NCBI GenBank assembly: GCA_943788935.1 | Contig: CALSSE010000001.1 | Location: 23,269-87,268 of the forward strand | DNA: 64,000 bases | Source: an uncultured bacterium | Lineage (GTDB): Bacteria; Myxococcota_A; Bradymonadia; UBA7976; VGTA01 | Direction of reading: 5' to 3' | Part shown: piece after piece, positions 44,393 through 54,000 of the stretch | Layout of the letters: every line of letters begins with the position of its first letter | Position numbering within the stretch: the first letter of the stretch is position 1 | Notes under the pieces: model-generated | The model's database searches: none | What the model was told of the DNA's origin: nothing | What the model saw: only the letters and a program-made list of their open reading frames with translations | Position numbers and translations under genes: made by a program

Positions 44393-45145
44393 TCACCACG
44401 CTTGGTGAAGGCTGAGCTGTAGCTGCCCTTTATTCCATGTGTTGGTCGTCTGTTGCATATAGCCGAGCTGGGTCCTAATCTTATCAGTGATACTATAGCC
44501 GAGAGCGCCGTAGGCTCGATTTCGATCAAAGAACTTCACCGTCTCTCCTCCTCCGATCTCTCGCTCACCATTGACGAAGATCTCATCATAGAATGCTAGG
44601 TAGATCGCTCCTTGTTTTAGGTCAGCACGGTTTATCGGGACATTGAGGAAAAGCGCATAGCGAAAGCGAGTTCTTATGTCCTCGGCAGTGGTCTGCCGTT
44701 GCTCATACCGATAACGATGGGTGAGGTAGATGCGGCTCCCCAAGCGGTGAGGGATGAGCGCTTCTTGATACACGCGATTTTCCGAGACAGTGTCAGAGGC
44801 ATTACCAAACTCTCCGGTGGTAATATGGGCATAGCCAAGAGTGAATTTCGCTTTCATGTTGGCAGGTTGATAAGTCACTCCTCCTCGGAGTAAGAGCTGC
44901 TCAAGGTCTCCTGCGACATTCCAATTACGATATTGGATGTCTCCTTGTAACCCAAACCGCCCTTTATCGCTCTCTGTTTGGTCTTGGGAGAGAGACCAAA
45001 AGTACATATACCATCCTCCAAGCTGTTCATCGTTCACTTGAGGGGAAGAGGGAGCTTGGGGAGTGGGGCTCACTTGAGCGAAGGAGAGAAGGCTGTATGT
45101 CACTAGGTAAAAAAATAAAAAAGACTTCAGGAATGTCGTCTTCAT
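44393..45145 (-). CDS. DUF2490 family outer-membrane beta-barrel-like protein
   Basis: 250 residues with a Sec signal (cleavage near SFAQ). Alternating amphipathic strands (GLQGDIQYRNWN, LLRGGVTYQPANMKAKFTLGY, TRFRYALFLNVPIN, YGALGYSITDKIRTQLGYMQQ), FxxNRxYGALGY and the end LQLSLHQAW match DUF2490, probably a small outer-membrane barrel. GGAG sits 9 nt before ATG 45145; TTG 45160 overlaps that site and is not preferred. Confidence 0.8.
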   Translation of the reverse strand: MKTTFLKSFLFFYLVTYSLLSFAQVSPTPQAPSSPQVNDEQLGGWYMYFWSLSQDQTESDKGRFGLQGDIQYRNWNVAGDLEQLLLRGGVTYQPANMKAKFTLGYAHITTGEFGNASDTVSENRVYQEALIPHRLGSRIYLTHRYRYEQRQTTAEDIRTRFRYALFLNVPINRADLKQGAIYLAFYDEIFVNGEREIGGGETVKFFDRNRAYGALGYSITDKIRTQLGYMQQTTNTWNKGQLQLSLHQAW

Positions 45146-45456
45146 AGCGATTGTCTCCAATATAGAACATTTGATGATTGGGCATGACCATTAGGGCCTA
45201 CCCTCTACTATTCTTTATTAAGAAACATTAGTGGCCTTTTGTTTGTAAATAAAGAACATTAAAATCTCTACTGGCCGCTCATGACTCTCTAGAATTACTC
45301 CTACATACTCATAAAAGCCTCTACATATATTTGGATAAGTACATAATATTAGGCTAGGTATTTTACGGGTAAGGGAAGAGAGTAAGGTCTCTTTTCGTTC
45401 ATTAAGTAACTATAAAACATGATGATAATGCATGGTCGTACCAGAAGAGGATAAAC
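45146..45456. other. AT-rich divergent intergenic region
   Basis: No gene. It is more AT-rich than its surroundings and should carry the promoters of both the DUF2490 gene and the large gene at 45457. A TAATAT at 45346-45351 could be a -10 box for the latter, but no good -35 box pairs with it. Confidence 0.35.
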
Positions 45457-47397
45457 ATGGGATCAGTTGAGGTGAGCGCATCGAAACTTAAAGGATCACC
45501 CCACATGACACTGATGATTGAGCGTTGCGCTCAGCGCAGTCAGCCGTTAGAGGAGTGGGATACTTTAGGAGGGTCATGGAGAGCGAAAGATCTTAGAAAA
45601 CTATTAAGCTCTTGGTTGCGAGCACTCGATGAAGAGGAGAGAGTCCTGCTCATTGACATCCTCACCTCTGCAAATGACGATGCTGTCATCGCTATATTTC
45701 ATGAGATCTTGAGACTTAAAGTCTCAAATCTGTTTAATCTCGATCAGCTCCCCAAGGGTCTCTCACTTCTCATCGCCGATATCATTGATGAAGCGCCGAA
45801 TCTTCAGCATGAGTGGTGCGGACAGCCAAATGACGTCTCACAATGGCTAGATCAAAGAATTTCTAGTGTGTATGACCCACAGGGGGAACTCTTCCGAGAG
45901 CCAGGGCCTGAGTACGATGCAGAGCTAGAGCCTGAGTTCGATGCGGAGTCAGAGCCTGAATTTGAAGAGGGGGTTGTAGAAGAAGTTGAGTCGATTCTTG
46001 ATGGTTACTTTGACGGGCCATTAAGTCGTCCTCTTGGTGGAGCAGGCTCTCTCCCGCCCATGACCGAGGGAGCTATTTATGAGCCTGATGAGGCCGAGAT
46101 TAAACTTATGCCTCCTCCCTCTCCTCCACGGGCTTCAGCGCCCCCTTCGCGAGCTGATACAAGCCAAGAGAGATTACAAAAGGATGAAAGTGAGCCTTTA
46201 CCCAAAGCCAAGAGGACTTCCCGGCCCTCGGCAGTCCCTGAGCTTCTTGACGAAATCTCCTTAAGTGAGCCATCTGTAGAGGCGCCTCATACAGGGGCGC
46301 CTCCTCCTGTGATCCCTTCCCCTGTGATGCCTTCTGATACTGAGCCTCCAAAGGATCCATCTTCAGCTCTGCCACTTGAGCCGAGCTTTACCATAGAGAG
46401 AGATACCGCACCTCCGATCAAGATGAGCCGAATCGTCGACCAAGAGCTCATTCAGCCAGGACCTCTAGAGAGACTATTAGAGCGGCTGACCACCTTTGCT
46501 TGGATCCTCTATCTCTTTGTTGGATATAGCGCGCTTTATATTGTCAATTTAATCGATAATCTATGGAGCTTAATCAGCGAGTATATCACTAAAATATTCA
46601 AAGGGGTTATGGGCTTAAAGAGCGCGATCAAAGTGGCGGAGTGGAGGTCATCAGGCCAATTGGATGTCAGGCTATTACACTCTGCTCATAAAGCGATCCT
46701 GCGCTGTGAGCGTTTGCTCTGTTTGCCCACTAAAGCGGATAACCTTGTCGAGGATCAAGAGAGAGTCTCCATAGAGCAACGCCCCATCAACCCGCTCTCC
46801 CTCGCTTTCTCAGCTCGAGCAGGCTTAGATGATCTGCGGAGAGATGTAGGGTGTATGAGACCAAGAGCCGGTCGTCGGACTTTCTGGAGCGCCCTCAAAG
46901 GCTTAGCGATCGACTTCATCCCTAACCCGATCAGCGTCTTCAGACCATGGGTAAATATCGTCATGATTGGCTTTAGGGTCAAATACAGTCGTCAGCAAGT
47001 ACAAGAGACCCATCAGCGATTAATCGATCGATTGAGAGATCTATCTCACTTGCTAAAGCCTTCTCAGGGTGGAGTCCTCTCAGCGAAAGAGAGCGAGATG
47101 ATTCAGACCCTCATCAATCAAGTGGAGCTCGACCTTTATATCTTCCTCACTTTGATCTTACAGAGTCGATATCACGCCCAACCTCACCGATGGTCTCTGT
47201 TTGATCAGCTAGGAGAGGTCACTGCCTTTGATCCGCGATTTAATCATCCTTGGTCGATGATGCAGACTCGGACCCGTCTCTTGGAGGAGCTCACTCTAAG
47301 AGGTCAATACAATGATAGCGAGATTCTTGATGACTTATTGAGGTCACAACGGATCTTGAGGTTGATGAAGAAGTTAAGGAGTCGAGGGGTGGTTTGA
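45457..47397 (+). CDS. Large protein of unknown function with a Pro/acidic linker and one hydrophobic segment
   Basis: 646 residues and no signal peptide. An N-terminal helical domain (about 1-140) contains LSSWLRALDEEERVLLIDIL and ANDDAVIAIFHEILRL. A disordered region (about 145-325) is rich in Pro and Glu with a small PEFDAE repeat. One strong hydrophobic segment lies at about 347-373 (WILYLFVGYSALYIVNLIDN). A helical C-terminal domain (about 385-646) has several Arg-rich helices (RPRAGRRTFWSALKGLAIDF). The family is not recognised; the layout suggests a cytoplasmic sensor or effector anchored by one membrane helix. AGAGG is 7 nt before the ATG. Confidence 0.65.
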   Translation: MGSVEVSASKLKGSPHMTLMIERCAQRSQPLEEWDTLGGSWRAKDLRKLLSSWLRALDEEERVLLIDILTSANDDAVIAIFHEILRLKVSNLFNLDQLPKGLSLLIADIIDEAPNLQHEWCGQPNDVSQWLDQRISSVYDPQGELFREPGPEYDAELEPEFDAESEPEFEEGVVEEVESILDGYFDGPLSRPLGGAGSLPPMTEGAIYEPDEAEIKLMPPPSPPRASAPPSRADTSQERLQKDESEPLPKAKRTSRPSAVPELLDEISLSEPSVEAPHTGAPPPVIPSPVMPSDTEPPKDPSSALPLEPSFTIERDTAPPIKMSRIVDQELIQPGPLERLLERLTTFAWILYLFVGYSALYIVNLIDNLWSLISEYITKIFKGVMGLKSAIKVAEWRSSGQLDVRLLHSAHKAILRCERLLCLPTKADNLVEDQERVSIEQRPINPLSLAFSARAGLDDLRRDVGCMRPRAGRRTFWSALKGLAIDFIPNPISVFRPWVNIVMIGFRVKYSRQQVQETHQRLIDRLRDLSHLLKPSQGGVLSAKESEMIQTLINQVELDLYIFLTLILQSRYHAQPHRWSLFDQLGEVTAFDPRFNHPWSMMQTRTRLLEELTLRGQYNDSEILDDLLRSQRILRLMKKLRSRGVV

Positions 47398-47453
47398 TTG
47401 AGGACTCGTTTGATTGAGGACTCGTTTGATTGAGGACTCGTTTGATTGAGGAC
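47393..47453 (+). repeat. 16-bp tandem repeat at the stop codon of the preceding gene
   Basis: TTTGATTGAGGACTCG is repeated three times exactly, plus a 13-base partial copy. The first unit contains the TGA stop of the upstream gene. It fills the space between two convergent genes. Confidence 0.92.
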
Positions 47454-47456
47454 TAT

Positions 47457-47936
47457 TTATCGCAGCGTCTCTTGGCGCATTTTACAGCAACGCTTAAATT
47501 TTTTATTAGATCCACAAGGACATGGAGCATTGGCTCCCAAGGTCTTCTCTTGCGTATTACAAACACCATCAAGATAGACCCATGACTCTCGCTCACGAAT
47601 AAATCGAGAACGCTCTTCGAGGGTCAACACTCTCTTTGAGCTGATCGAGGTTGCTTGGAAGTGAACAGACCCTGTGTCGCCTCCTAACGCCAGGTCGCTT
47701 GAGATAATGATAAGTTTAATCCAAAGTTGCTCAGAGTGTGGTGGTAGATGCAAAGCGATAGGTCGCGTAGAGTCGGCCCATGTGGAGAGTAAGTGTGCCT
47801 CATCTCTTAACGAAAAAGCGGTGAATCGTGAGCGCATTAATCGCTCTGGAGTCTTGGCGATCCGGTGATTATTAAGTATTGGTCGGCAACATTCATTTAA
47901 ACTGATATGTGAGCCACAGGGACAGAGGTGTTTCAT
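47457..47936 (-). CDS. YchJ-family protein with two SEC-C motifs
   Basis: 159 residues. The N-terminal zinc motif CPCGSHISLNECC, the central UPF0225/YchJ core (LMRSRFTAFSLRDEAHLLSTW) and the C-terminal SEC-C motif CPCGSNKKFKRCC give the standard YchJ layout. The biochemical role is not established. ATG 47936 begins at the conserved start MKHLCPCG; ATG 47960 would overlap the methyltransferase. It is the last gene of the ABC-exporter operon. Confidence 0.85.
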   Translation of the reverse strand: MKHLCPCGSHISLNECCRPILNNHRIAKTPERLMRSRFTAFSLRDEAHLLSTWADSTRPIALHLPPHSEQLWIKLIIISSDLALGGDTGSVHFQATSISSKRVLTLEERSRFIRERESWVYLDGVCNTQEKTLGANAPCPCGSNKKFKRCCKMRQETLR

Positions 47937-47943
47937 TGTAGAG

Positions 47944-48942
47944 TCATCTTGTGGAGTCATCTTGTAGAGGCCCTCGTCTCCCTACTATATATAATGTATA
48001 ATGCCCGATAACCCATACGTTAAACCCTTGTTGACGGAGATAGCGCATATAAAACTGGGCCTCACTGAACAGCTGAGCCATATCTTGAGAGCGTCCCCCA
48101 TGACGAGTCACTGCGCCATAAGTGAGTTCATGACCGCGATATCTACAGTTAGGGAGCCCAATAAGCACAGAGCTCTTGGGCTTCATGAGCTGTTTTACCC
48201 ATGACTTGAACAGGTGATGACCCTCAAGAGTTGGGCTATGCAATACATTAATCGCCATCAGCAGATCTAGCTCTTGATAGCGCTCTAAGTTAAAGGAGGT
48301 TAGGTCGCCAACTGTCAGATCGAGCTGTGGATATTTCTCATGTCCTCGATGCACCGCGCTCTGTGAGTGATCAATTCCCATCAAATGAGCGCTCTTTTGT
48401 TCTCGGTTGAGGGTATTCCACAGCGCGAATAACTCATCCCCTTGATTACAGCCGAGCGATAAAACTCTACCATATGCGGGCACAGACGCCTTCTCAAAAG
48501 CGAGTTGAAGGTCGCGCCATATGAGGGGCTCTTCTAGCTTATTTATGCGGGCATACGTCGTCTCCATACCATATTTCTCTGGGTGACCAGAGGGTGCAGC
48601 GCCTTCATGCCACCCAGCGATTCCTCCCTCTCGGGTTTTTAGTCTCGCCTCACACCAATCACCAATGATCTCAGTTAATTCGAGGCTACAATAGAGGCTC
48701 TCTGCTAACTCTAAGAGGGCTCTTAGTGAGCGATAGCGAGCTGTCTCCTCGCCGAGGAGATATGGCTCTCCCTCAAAACAAGGAGGGGGGCTGAGAGGCC
48801 GAGGGAAGTGTAGTTTGATCTCTCTAATGCCACTCTGTATGTGTCTAGAGAGCTCTTCAGAGAGCTCAAGTAGAGTTTGATCTAGTACTCGATAGAGCGG
48901 AGCTTCGGTCGAGGGATCCATTGGCGATGTAAGCTCTCTCAT
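47944..48942 (-). CDS. Class I SAM-dependent methyltransferase
   Basis: 332 residues. An N-terminal region of about 150 residues without a known fold precedes the Rossmann core: VLSLGCNQGDELFALWN (about 158-175), the acidic strand MGIDHSQ, LTVGDLTSF and LDLLMAINVLHS. The substrate is unknown. It overlaps the upstream ABC gene by 4 bp (ATGA), so it is coupled to the exporter and may modify the exported compound (inference). Confidence 0.8.
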   Translation of the reverse strand: MRELTSPMDPSTEAPLYRVLDQTLLELSEELSRHIQSGIREIKLHFPRPLSPPPCFEGEPYLLGEETARYRSLRALLELAESLYCSLELTEIIGDWCEARLKTREGGIAGWHEGAAPSGHPEKYGMETTYARINKLEEPLIWRDLQLAFEKASVPAYGRVLSLGCNQGDELFALWNTLNREQKSAHLMGIDHSQSAVHRGHEKYPQLDLTVGDLTSFNLERYQELDLLMAINVLHSPTLEGHHLFKSWVKQLMKPKSSVLIGLPNCRYRGHELTYGAVTRHGGRSQDMAQLFSEAQFYMRYLRQQGFNVWVIGHYTLYIVGRRGPLQDDSTR

Positions 48943-50735
48943 GATCGATCATCTTTAGTGAGCTCTGAGGCCACTAAGTCAGCGTACGCGCCACCTTGAT
49001 CAATCAGAGATTGGTGAGTACCCGCTTCGATGATTTCTCCATCGACGAGCATGATGATCCGGTCTGCTTTGGCGATTGTTGAGAGGCGGTGAGCGATCAC
49101 GAGCACTGTACGCTCCTCAAAGAGCTGGGCGGTCGCCTCATCGATGAGCTGCTCGGTGAGAGCATCCACGCTCGCGGTTGCCTCATCGAGGATCACGATC
49201 GGTGATTGACGAGCAAAGGCTCGAGCGATCGTGATCAGCTGCCGTTGTCCAGCAGAGAGATCAGCCCCTTGAGCAGAACAAGGGGTCTCATAGCCTTGAG
49301 AGAGTTGGGAGATAAAGGGGTGAGCGCACGCTCTCTTGGCAGCGGCTTCAATCAGCTCCGGCTGCTCCATAAGCGATGGCTCCCATAGGTGAATATTTTC
49401 TCTAATGGTCGCCTTAAAGAGATACGGATCTTGTCCAACCATCACCATCGCCTGTTGGGCAGAGCGCTGATCGATGGAGCCGACTGATACTCCATCGAGC
49501 GTAATCGATCCGGTAAAGCCTTGATATCGCCGAGAGAGCAGTCGGGCGATCGTGCTCTTCCCTGATCCCGTTGAGCCGACGAGGGCGACAACTTCACCGG
49601 GCTGGACTGCAAAACTGACTTCATTTAACACCGGTGGACCCTCTTCGCTGTATCGAAATGAGACTCGATCAAAGACGACCGAGCCTTCAAGAGAAGAGAG
49701 GGTCTCCTCTCCTGAGGAGATTGACTCATCGATATCGAGGAGGGAGAGGATTCGATCGAGGGCAGCGAGGGCTCGCTGGATAGAGGCGAGACGGCCAGAG
49801 AACTCTCGAATGGGGACATAAATCCTGTTTAATGCGTCTATAAAAGCGACTAGGACACCGATTGAGACTCCATCCATCAACCCTATTCCCGTCCAAGATT
49901 GGGCTTGATAGGCTACAAAGGCGATGACTAAGCCCACTGAGAGGGCGCTGAGGCCATCCATCACCGCGTATAAGCCGGCGTCCCACCAATTCGCCTTATG
50001 GTAGAGGTCACGGAAATGGGAAGAGTGCTCATCAAACCGATGGTGGGCAGCCGCATCGGCGCCATAGCGCTGTGTCTCGGCGACTCCGTTGATATACTCG
50101 GCGAAGAGCCCATTGAGGCTGCTAAGTGACTCTCTGATCGAGGTGAAGAGGTGGCGGAGTTGCTTCCGACAGAGGTTGACCGTCCAGACTAAAAGCGGTG
50201 AAATGGAGAAGCTGACCACGGTGAGCCAAGGGTTAAGCCACAGCATCATCCCTAAGGTCCCGATGATGATGAGCGCATCTGAGATCAGCCCGACTACCCC
50301 GCGGGTGAGACTCTCACCTATGGCGTCGACGTCATTGGTTGTACGAGTCATCAAGGCCCCTGTTGTACGAGTATCGAAGAAGGACTGCCCTTGTCCTAAA
50401 ATATGTACAAAGAGCTTATGCCTCAGCGTCGCTAAAGAGCGTAGGCCGATCATTTGGAGAGCGAAGACGCCGAGAGAGCTAAAGATGAAGGCGCTGATCA
50501 CCACCGCGAAGAAGACAGCGCAGTGCTCTGCCAAGCCCGCGAGCTCAACGTGGGTTAGGGGACCATCGATTGTCCGCTGTAAGATGAGGGGCTTTAAGGT
50601 CTGTCCGATGACACCTATGGGCGTGGCGAACAGGACTAGCCATAACCAACGACGATGGGGGCTGACCAAGGGCCAGATCAACCTCCACATCTGTGAGAGT
50701 GAGAATCGGGCATTAGGGCTCGGTTGGTCGCTCAT
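48939..50735 (-). CDS. ABC exporter half-transporter, MdlB/SmdB-like subunit
   Basis: 598 residues: a six-helix exporter transmembrane domain (about 15-325) and a nucleotide-binding domain (about 345-590). Walker A is GSTGSGKST, Q-loop VMVGQDPYLF, signature LSAGQ and Walker B VILDEATASVD with an intact catalytic Glu, followed by IAHRLSTI. Its partner overlaps it by 4 bp upstream. The MdlB resemblance includes TRTTNDVDAIGESLTRGVVG. Heterodimeric exporters of this type move lipids, peptides or drugs; the cargo is unknown. Confidence 0.9.
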   Translation of the reverse strand: MSDQPSPNARFSLSQMWRLIWPLVSPHRRWLWLVLFATPIGVIGQTLKPLILQRTIDGPLTHVELAGLAEHCAVFFAVVISAFIFSSLGVFALQMIGLRSLATLRHKLFVHILGQGQSFFDTRTTGALMTRTTNDVDAIGESLTRGVVGLISDALIIIGTLGMMLWLNPWLTVVSFSISPLLVWTVNLCRKQLRHLFTSIRESLSSLNGLFAEYINGVAETQRYGADAAAHHRFDEHSSHFRDLYHKANWWDAGLYAVMDGLSALSVGLVIAFVAYQAQSWTGIGLMDGVSIGVLVAFIDALNRIYVPIREFSGRLASIQRALAALDRILSLLDIDESISSGEETLSSLEGSVVFDRVSFRYSEEGPPVLNEVSFAVQPGEVVALVGSTGSGKSTIARLLSRRYQGFTGSITLDGVSVGSIDQRSAQQAMVMVGQDPYLFKATIRENIHLWEPSLMEQPELIEAAAKRACAHPFISQLSQGYETPCSAQGADLSAGQRQLITIARAFARQSPIVILDEATASVDALTEQLIDEATAQLFEERTVLVIAHRLSTIAKADRIIMLVDGEIIEAGTHQSLIDQGGAYADLVASELTKDDRS

Positions 50736-52564
50736 GATCTCTCCTCTCTGTGAGATTCACTCTTACAATGGTGATCATCAGATGAGTCGAACTGTTGAGC
50801 GTCTTCAGCCGAGATGAAGTCATTCTGTGCGCGCCAAGCATCGGCATATTGGCCGCCTCGCTTTATTAACTCATTGGGGGTTCCTTGGTCTATGAGCTCT
50901 CCTTCTTCGAGGACAATCACTCGGTCGGCTTCTTGTAAGACGCTCATTCGATGAGAGACGATGAGGGTCGTACAGCGAGGGTCACGCTCATAGATCGCTC
51001 TGATCAAGCGAGTCTCTGTTTTATGATCAACGGCGCTGAGTACGTCATCTAGCATCAGTAAACGAAGATCATCGCGATAGAAGGCTCGGGCGAGAGATGT
51101 TCGCTGTTTTTGACCACCTGAGAGAGTAATCCCTCGCTCACCCACTTTGGTGTTGAGGCCTAAAGGGAAGCTCTTGATCTCATCAGCGAGGCAAGCGGAC
51201 TCCACCGCTCGCTGTAGCCTGTTCTCTCTCTGTGGAGACCGCTCAGTTTGCTCTTCAATACTCTCAGCGAGGAGAATGTTTTCTTGAATGGTTTGAGAGA
51301 AGAGATAAGGGGATTGTTGGATATAACCGATCTCTCTCCAATAGGCATTTACATCTACACAGGTGATGTCGACTTTATCCATAAACACTTGACCTGGCTC
51401 TGGGTCATAGGTGCGGCTGAGGACATCTAGCAGCGTACTCTTTCCCGAGCCGGTTAAGCCAAATATCCCTAGCACTTCTCCGGGGTGTGCGTGAAAACTC
51501 ATCTCCTTTAAGGTCTCTCTGTCTGCCGTTGGATGAGTAAATCGGAGCCCTCTCACCTCGAGGCCTCGTCCTCGAGGATCACAGGTAGGGAGGCGCTCAG
51601 TCACCTCAGCCCGATCTAGGGAAGCGTCGAGGACCTCATATACGCGACCGAGAGAGATATAGCCGCGCTGTATCGCTCCGGTGAGCCAGCCCAAGCTAGT
51701 CAGGCTACTCACCAAGAGGTTGATATACACAATAAATGCGGTGAGAGCGCCGAGGCTCATCTCTCCCGAACGGAGCTTACTCCCCCCTAGATAAAGAGTG
51801 ATCACGACGCAAATGTTCCCGATGACAGAGACGATAGGTAGAGCCCATACCGCGATCATCTGCACTCGCTCGCTGAGGTTGAGTAGCTCAGTGTTCTCTT
51901 TGTTGAAGCGAGCCTCTACGCCTGATTTAGCACTAAACAGTTGAACTAAACTTACCCCGGCATAGGACTCAAGGATCCGATCTCCAAGGACACCATTCTG
52001 GGACATGATTCGGCGATGAAAATAGAACATTTTCAGCACCGCCCAACGAAGCACCATAGAGGCAAAAATTAAGGGGACCACACACCATAGGGAGAGCTCT
52101 ACATCGAGGATCACCATCTGGCTTAAGGTGAGGGTGAGGGTCATGGCCACATTGAAGAGCTGTAATGAGCCATATCCGACGAGTCCTCTGACCGCTGCGG
52201 TGTCATTTGTCCCTCGATTGATAATCTCCCCTGCGGTCATGTTTGACTCATAAAAGGCTCTCGGTAAGCGTAAGAGGTGAGCGAAGAGCTCACGCTTAAG
52301 AGAGTATTCAATCGTTCGGCCTGGATTGAAAATAAAGGTTCTGCTTAAGGTGCGGACTACCATTGTCCCCACACCAGCGCCGAGGAGAGCGACCGCTAAG
52401 TGAACAGCGTTATCTCCTCGCTCAAAAGCTTCTATCGACCATTGGACCAACTTGGGGATCAACACCCCAAGACTATTGGTGATCAATAAAAATAGGATAC
52501 CTAGAGCATACGAGAACTTGTGTTCACTCGCATACTCTCTCCAAAAGCGCAGAATCAGTTTCAT
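50732..52564 (-). CDS. ABC exporter half-transporter, MdlA/SmdA-like subunit with a degenerate catalytic site
   Basis: 610 residues: exporter transmembrane domain (about 1-320) with INRGTNDTAAVRGLVGYG, and a nucleotide-binding domain (about 340-590): Walker A GLTGSGKST, Q-loop GYIQQSPYLF, signature LSGGQ and Walker B LLMLDDVLSAVD. The residue after the Walker B Asp is Asp instead of Glu, as in the non-catalytic half of heterodimeric exporters, so only one ATP site should hydrolyse efficiently. AAGGA is 7 nt before the ATG. It is the first gene of the exporter-methyltransferase-YchJ operon. Confidence 0.9.
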   Translation of the reverse strand: MKLILRFWREYASEHKFSYALGILFLLITNSLGVLIPKLVQWSIEAFERGDNAVHLAVALLGAGVGTMVVRTLSRTFIFNPGRTIEYSLKRELFAHLLRLPRAFYESNMTAGEIINRGTNDTAAVRGLVGYGSLQLFNVAMTLTLTLSQMVILDVELSLWCVVPLIFASMVLRWAVLKMFYFHRRIMSQNGVLGDRILESYAGVSLVQLFSAKSGVEARFNKENTELLNLSERVQMIAVWALPIVSVIGNICVVITLYLGGSKLRSGEMSLGALTAFIVYINLLVSSLTSLGWLTGAIQRGYISLGRVYEVLDASLDRAEVTERLPTCDPRGRGLEVRGLRFTHPTADRETLKEMSFHAHPGEVLGIFGLTGSGKSTLLDVLSRTYDPEPGQVFMDKVDITCVDVNAYWREIGYIQQSPYLFSQTIQENILLAESIEEQTERSPQRENRLQRAVESACLADEIKSFPLGLNTKVGERGITLSGGQKQRTSLARAFYRDDLRLLMLDDVLSAVDHKTETRLIRAIYERDPRCTTLIVSHRMSVLQEADRVIVLEEGELIDQGTPNELIKRGGQYADAWRAQNDFISAEDAQQFDSSDDHHCKSESHREERS

Positions 52565-52642
52565 TAAAGTATCCTTAGAGGCTTAGGCTTTGATAAGTAT
52601 CTAAGCCGCGTTCTGTGAAATAATCACACTCGACGATGAACC

Positions 52643-53836
52643 TCAAGCCTCTTGGTTTATTCTCCAACTCACCTGTAATAGCGCTATGGTAGCAGAGAGA
52701 AGCAGAAAAGAGCCTCCTTGATGAGAGGCCGCGATCGCGACATTCATCCCCGAGGTGACGGTGAGGACTCCTAGCAAAAACTGAAGAGATAATAGAGTGA
52801 TGAAACAGGCACCGATCCGCTTAATCAGCGATGAGGGGTCTCTGACGCAGCGCCAAGAGAGCCAAGCACCAAATCCGAGAACAACGAGTGCAAGCGTTCG
52901 ATGAATAAAGTGTATCGAGTCTGGGTGATTGAGGAGGTTCTGCCAAATGGGCATCATAAAATGACCATTCGCATCATACCAGGTGGGCGCGACCCACGCT
53001 CCATTCATCGTAGGGTATGTCGTGTATAAATATCCGGCACGACTCCCCGCCATAAAGGCTCCATAGACGATTTGAATGATCAGCACGACGAGGAAGCTAC
53101 TTTGCATCTTTAGACTAGCGCTGAGGGGAGGCGCTAAGGTTCGAGCCGCTAAGGTTTGAGGCGTTTTGGGCTCGAGCGTGTCTTCGCTTAAGGCCGTGGA
53201 GGGTTTCCACCGTTCGAGATTTAAGTCGATGAGCATCGACCACACCCATTGACCGCAAAAGAAAGCCAAGCTGAGGTGGGCAGCGAGTCGAAAATGGCTC
53301 ACTTGTGGCTGATCCACCAATCCGCTCTTTACCATATACCAACCGAGGAGGCCTTGGCTCCCACCGAGGATGAGAGCGGCGGTCGCTCGCCACCGCCAAG
53401 CACCTTTAAGCACACCGCGTAGCATAAAATAGGCCCAAGGGAGGGCGAAGGCTAACCCGATGAGCCGACCAAAGAGCCGATGTAAATACTCCCAAAAGAA
53501 GATCCACTTAAAGTCAGAGATGGTCATCCATTGATTGACCTGTTGATACTGTGGAGAGTGTTGATAGAGCTCAAAAACTCGATCCCACTCTACTTGGGTC
53601 AGTGGAGGGAGAGCGCCCATCAGCGGCCTCCACTCCACCATGGAGAGTCCTGAACCGGTGAGCCGAGTCACTCCACCGATCACTACCATGCAAAAAATCA
53701 TACCTAGAACGATGGAGAGCCATATAGAGAGCGAACGTCGCTCCGCTGGCTTAAGGCGAACCATGGGTCGCTCACCTTTATCTTCACGCCCTAGCATGTG
53801 GGGGGCGCCATCAATAGATTCCGATGGAGTTGTCAT
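52643..53836 (-). CDS. ctaA: Heme A synthase (COX15/CtaA family)
   Basis: 397 residues with eight predicted membrane helices in two four-helix halves. It oxidises the C8 methyl of heme O to give heme A for aa3-type oxidases. Heme-ligand histidines are in EYLHRLFGRLIGL, SHFRLAAHLSLAF, FIHRTLALVVLGF and ASHQGGSF. VVIGGVTRLTGSGLSMVEWRP is the family N-terminal signature and places it with the type found in Proteobacteria and mitochondria. A 35-residue polar N-terminal extension precedes the first helix. No other cytochrome oxidase genes are in the window. Confidence 0.93.
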   Translation of the reverse strand: MTTPSESIDGAPHMLGREDKGERPMVRLKPAERRSLSIWLSIVLGMIFCMVVIGGVTRLTGSGLSMVEWRPLMGALPPLTQVEWDRVFELYQHSPQYQQVNQWMTISDFKWIFFWEYLHRLFGRLIGLAFALPWAYFMLRGVLKGAWRWRATAALILGGSQGLLGWYMVKSGLVDQPQVSHFRLAAHLSLAFFCGQWVWSMLIDLNLERWKPSTALSEDTLEPKTPQTLAARTLAPPLSASLKMQSSFLVVLIIQIVYGAFMAGSRAGYLYTTYPTMNGAWVAPTWYDANGHFMMPIWQNLLNHPDSIHFIHRTLALVVLGFGAWLSWRCVRDPSSLIKRIGACFITLLSLQFLLGVLTVTSGMNVAIAASHQGGSFLLLSATIALLQVSWRINQEA

Positions 53837-54000
53837 CTGTACACCTCACTTATATGGCGCTGAGAGTAATAAGCCCTCCTTAACGATGAGCCTTAACGAG
53901 CGGCTCAGAGAGGGCAAAGGATGGTGTGTTATGTAGCGATTTTTGAATATGATTGCCAATTCACTGTCGAGTCTCGAGTCCCGACCTGCTCTCAGGAGTC

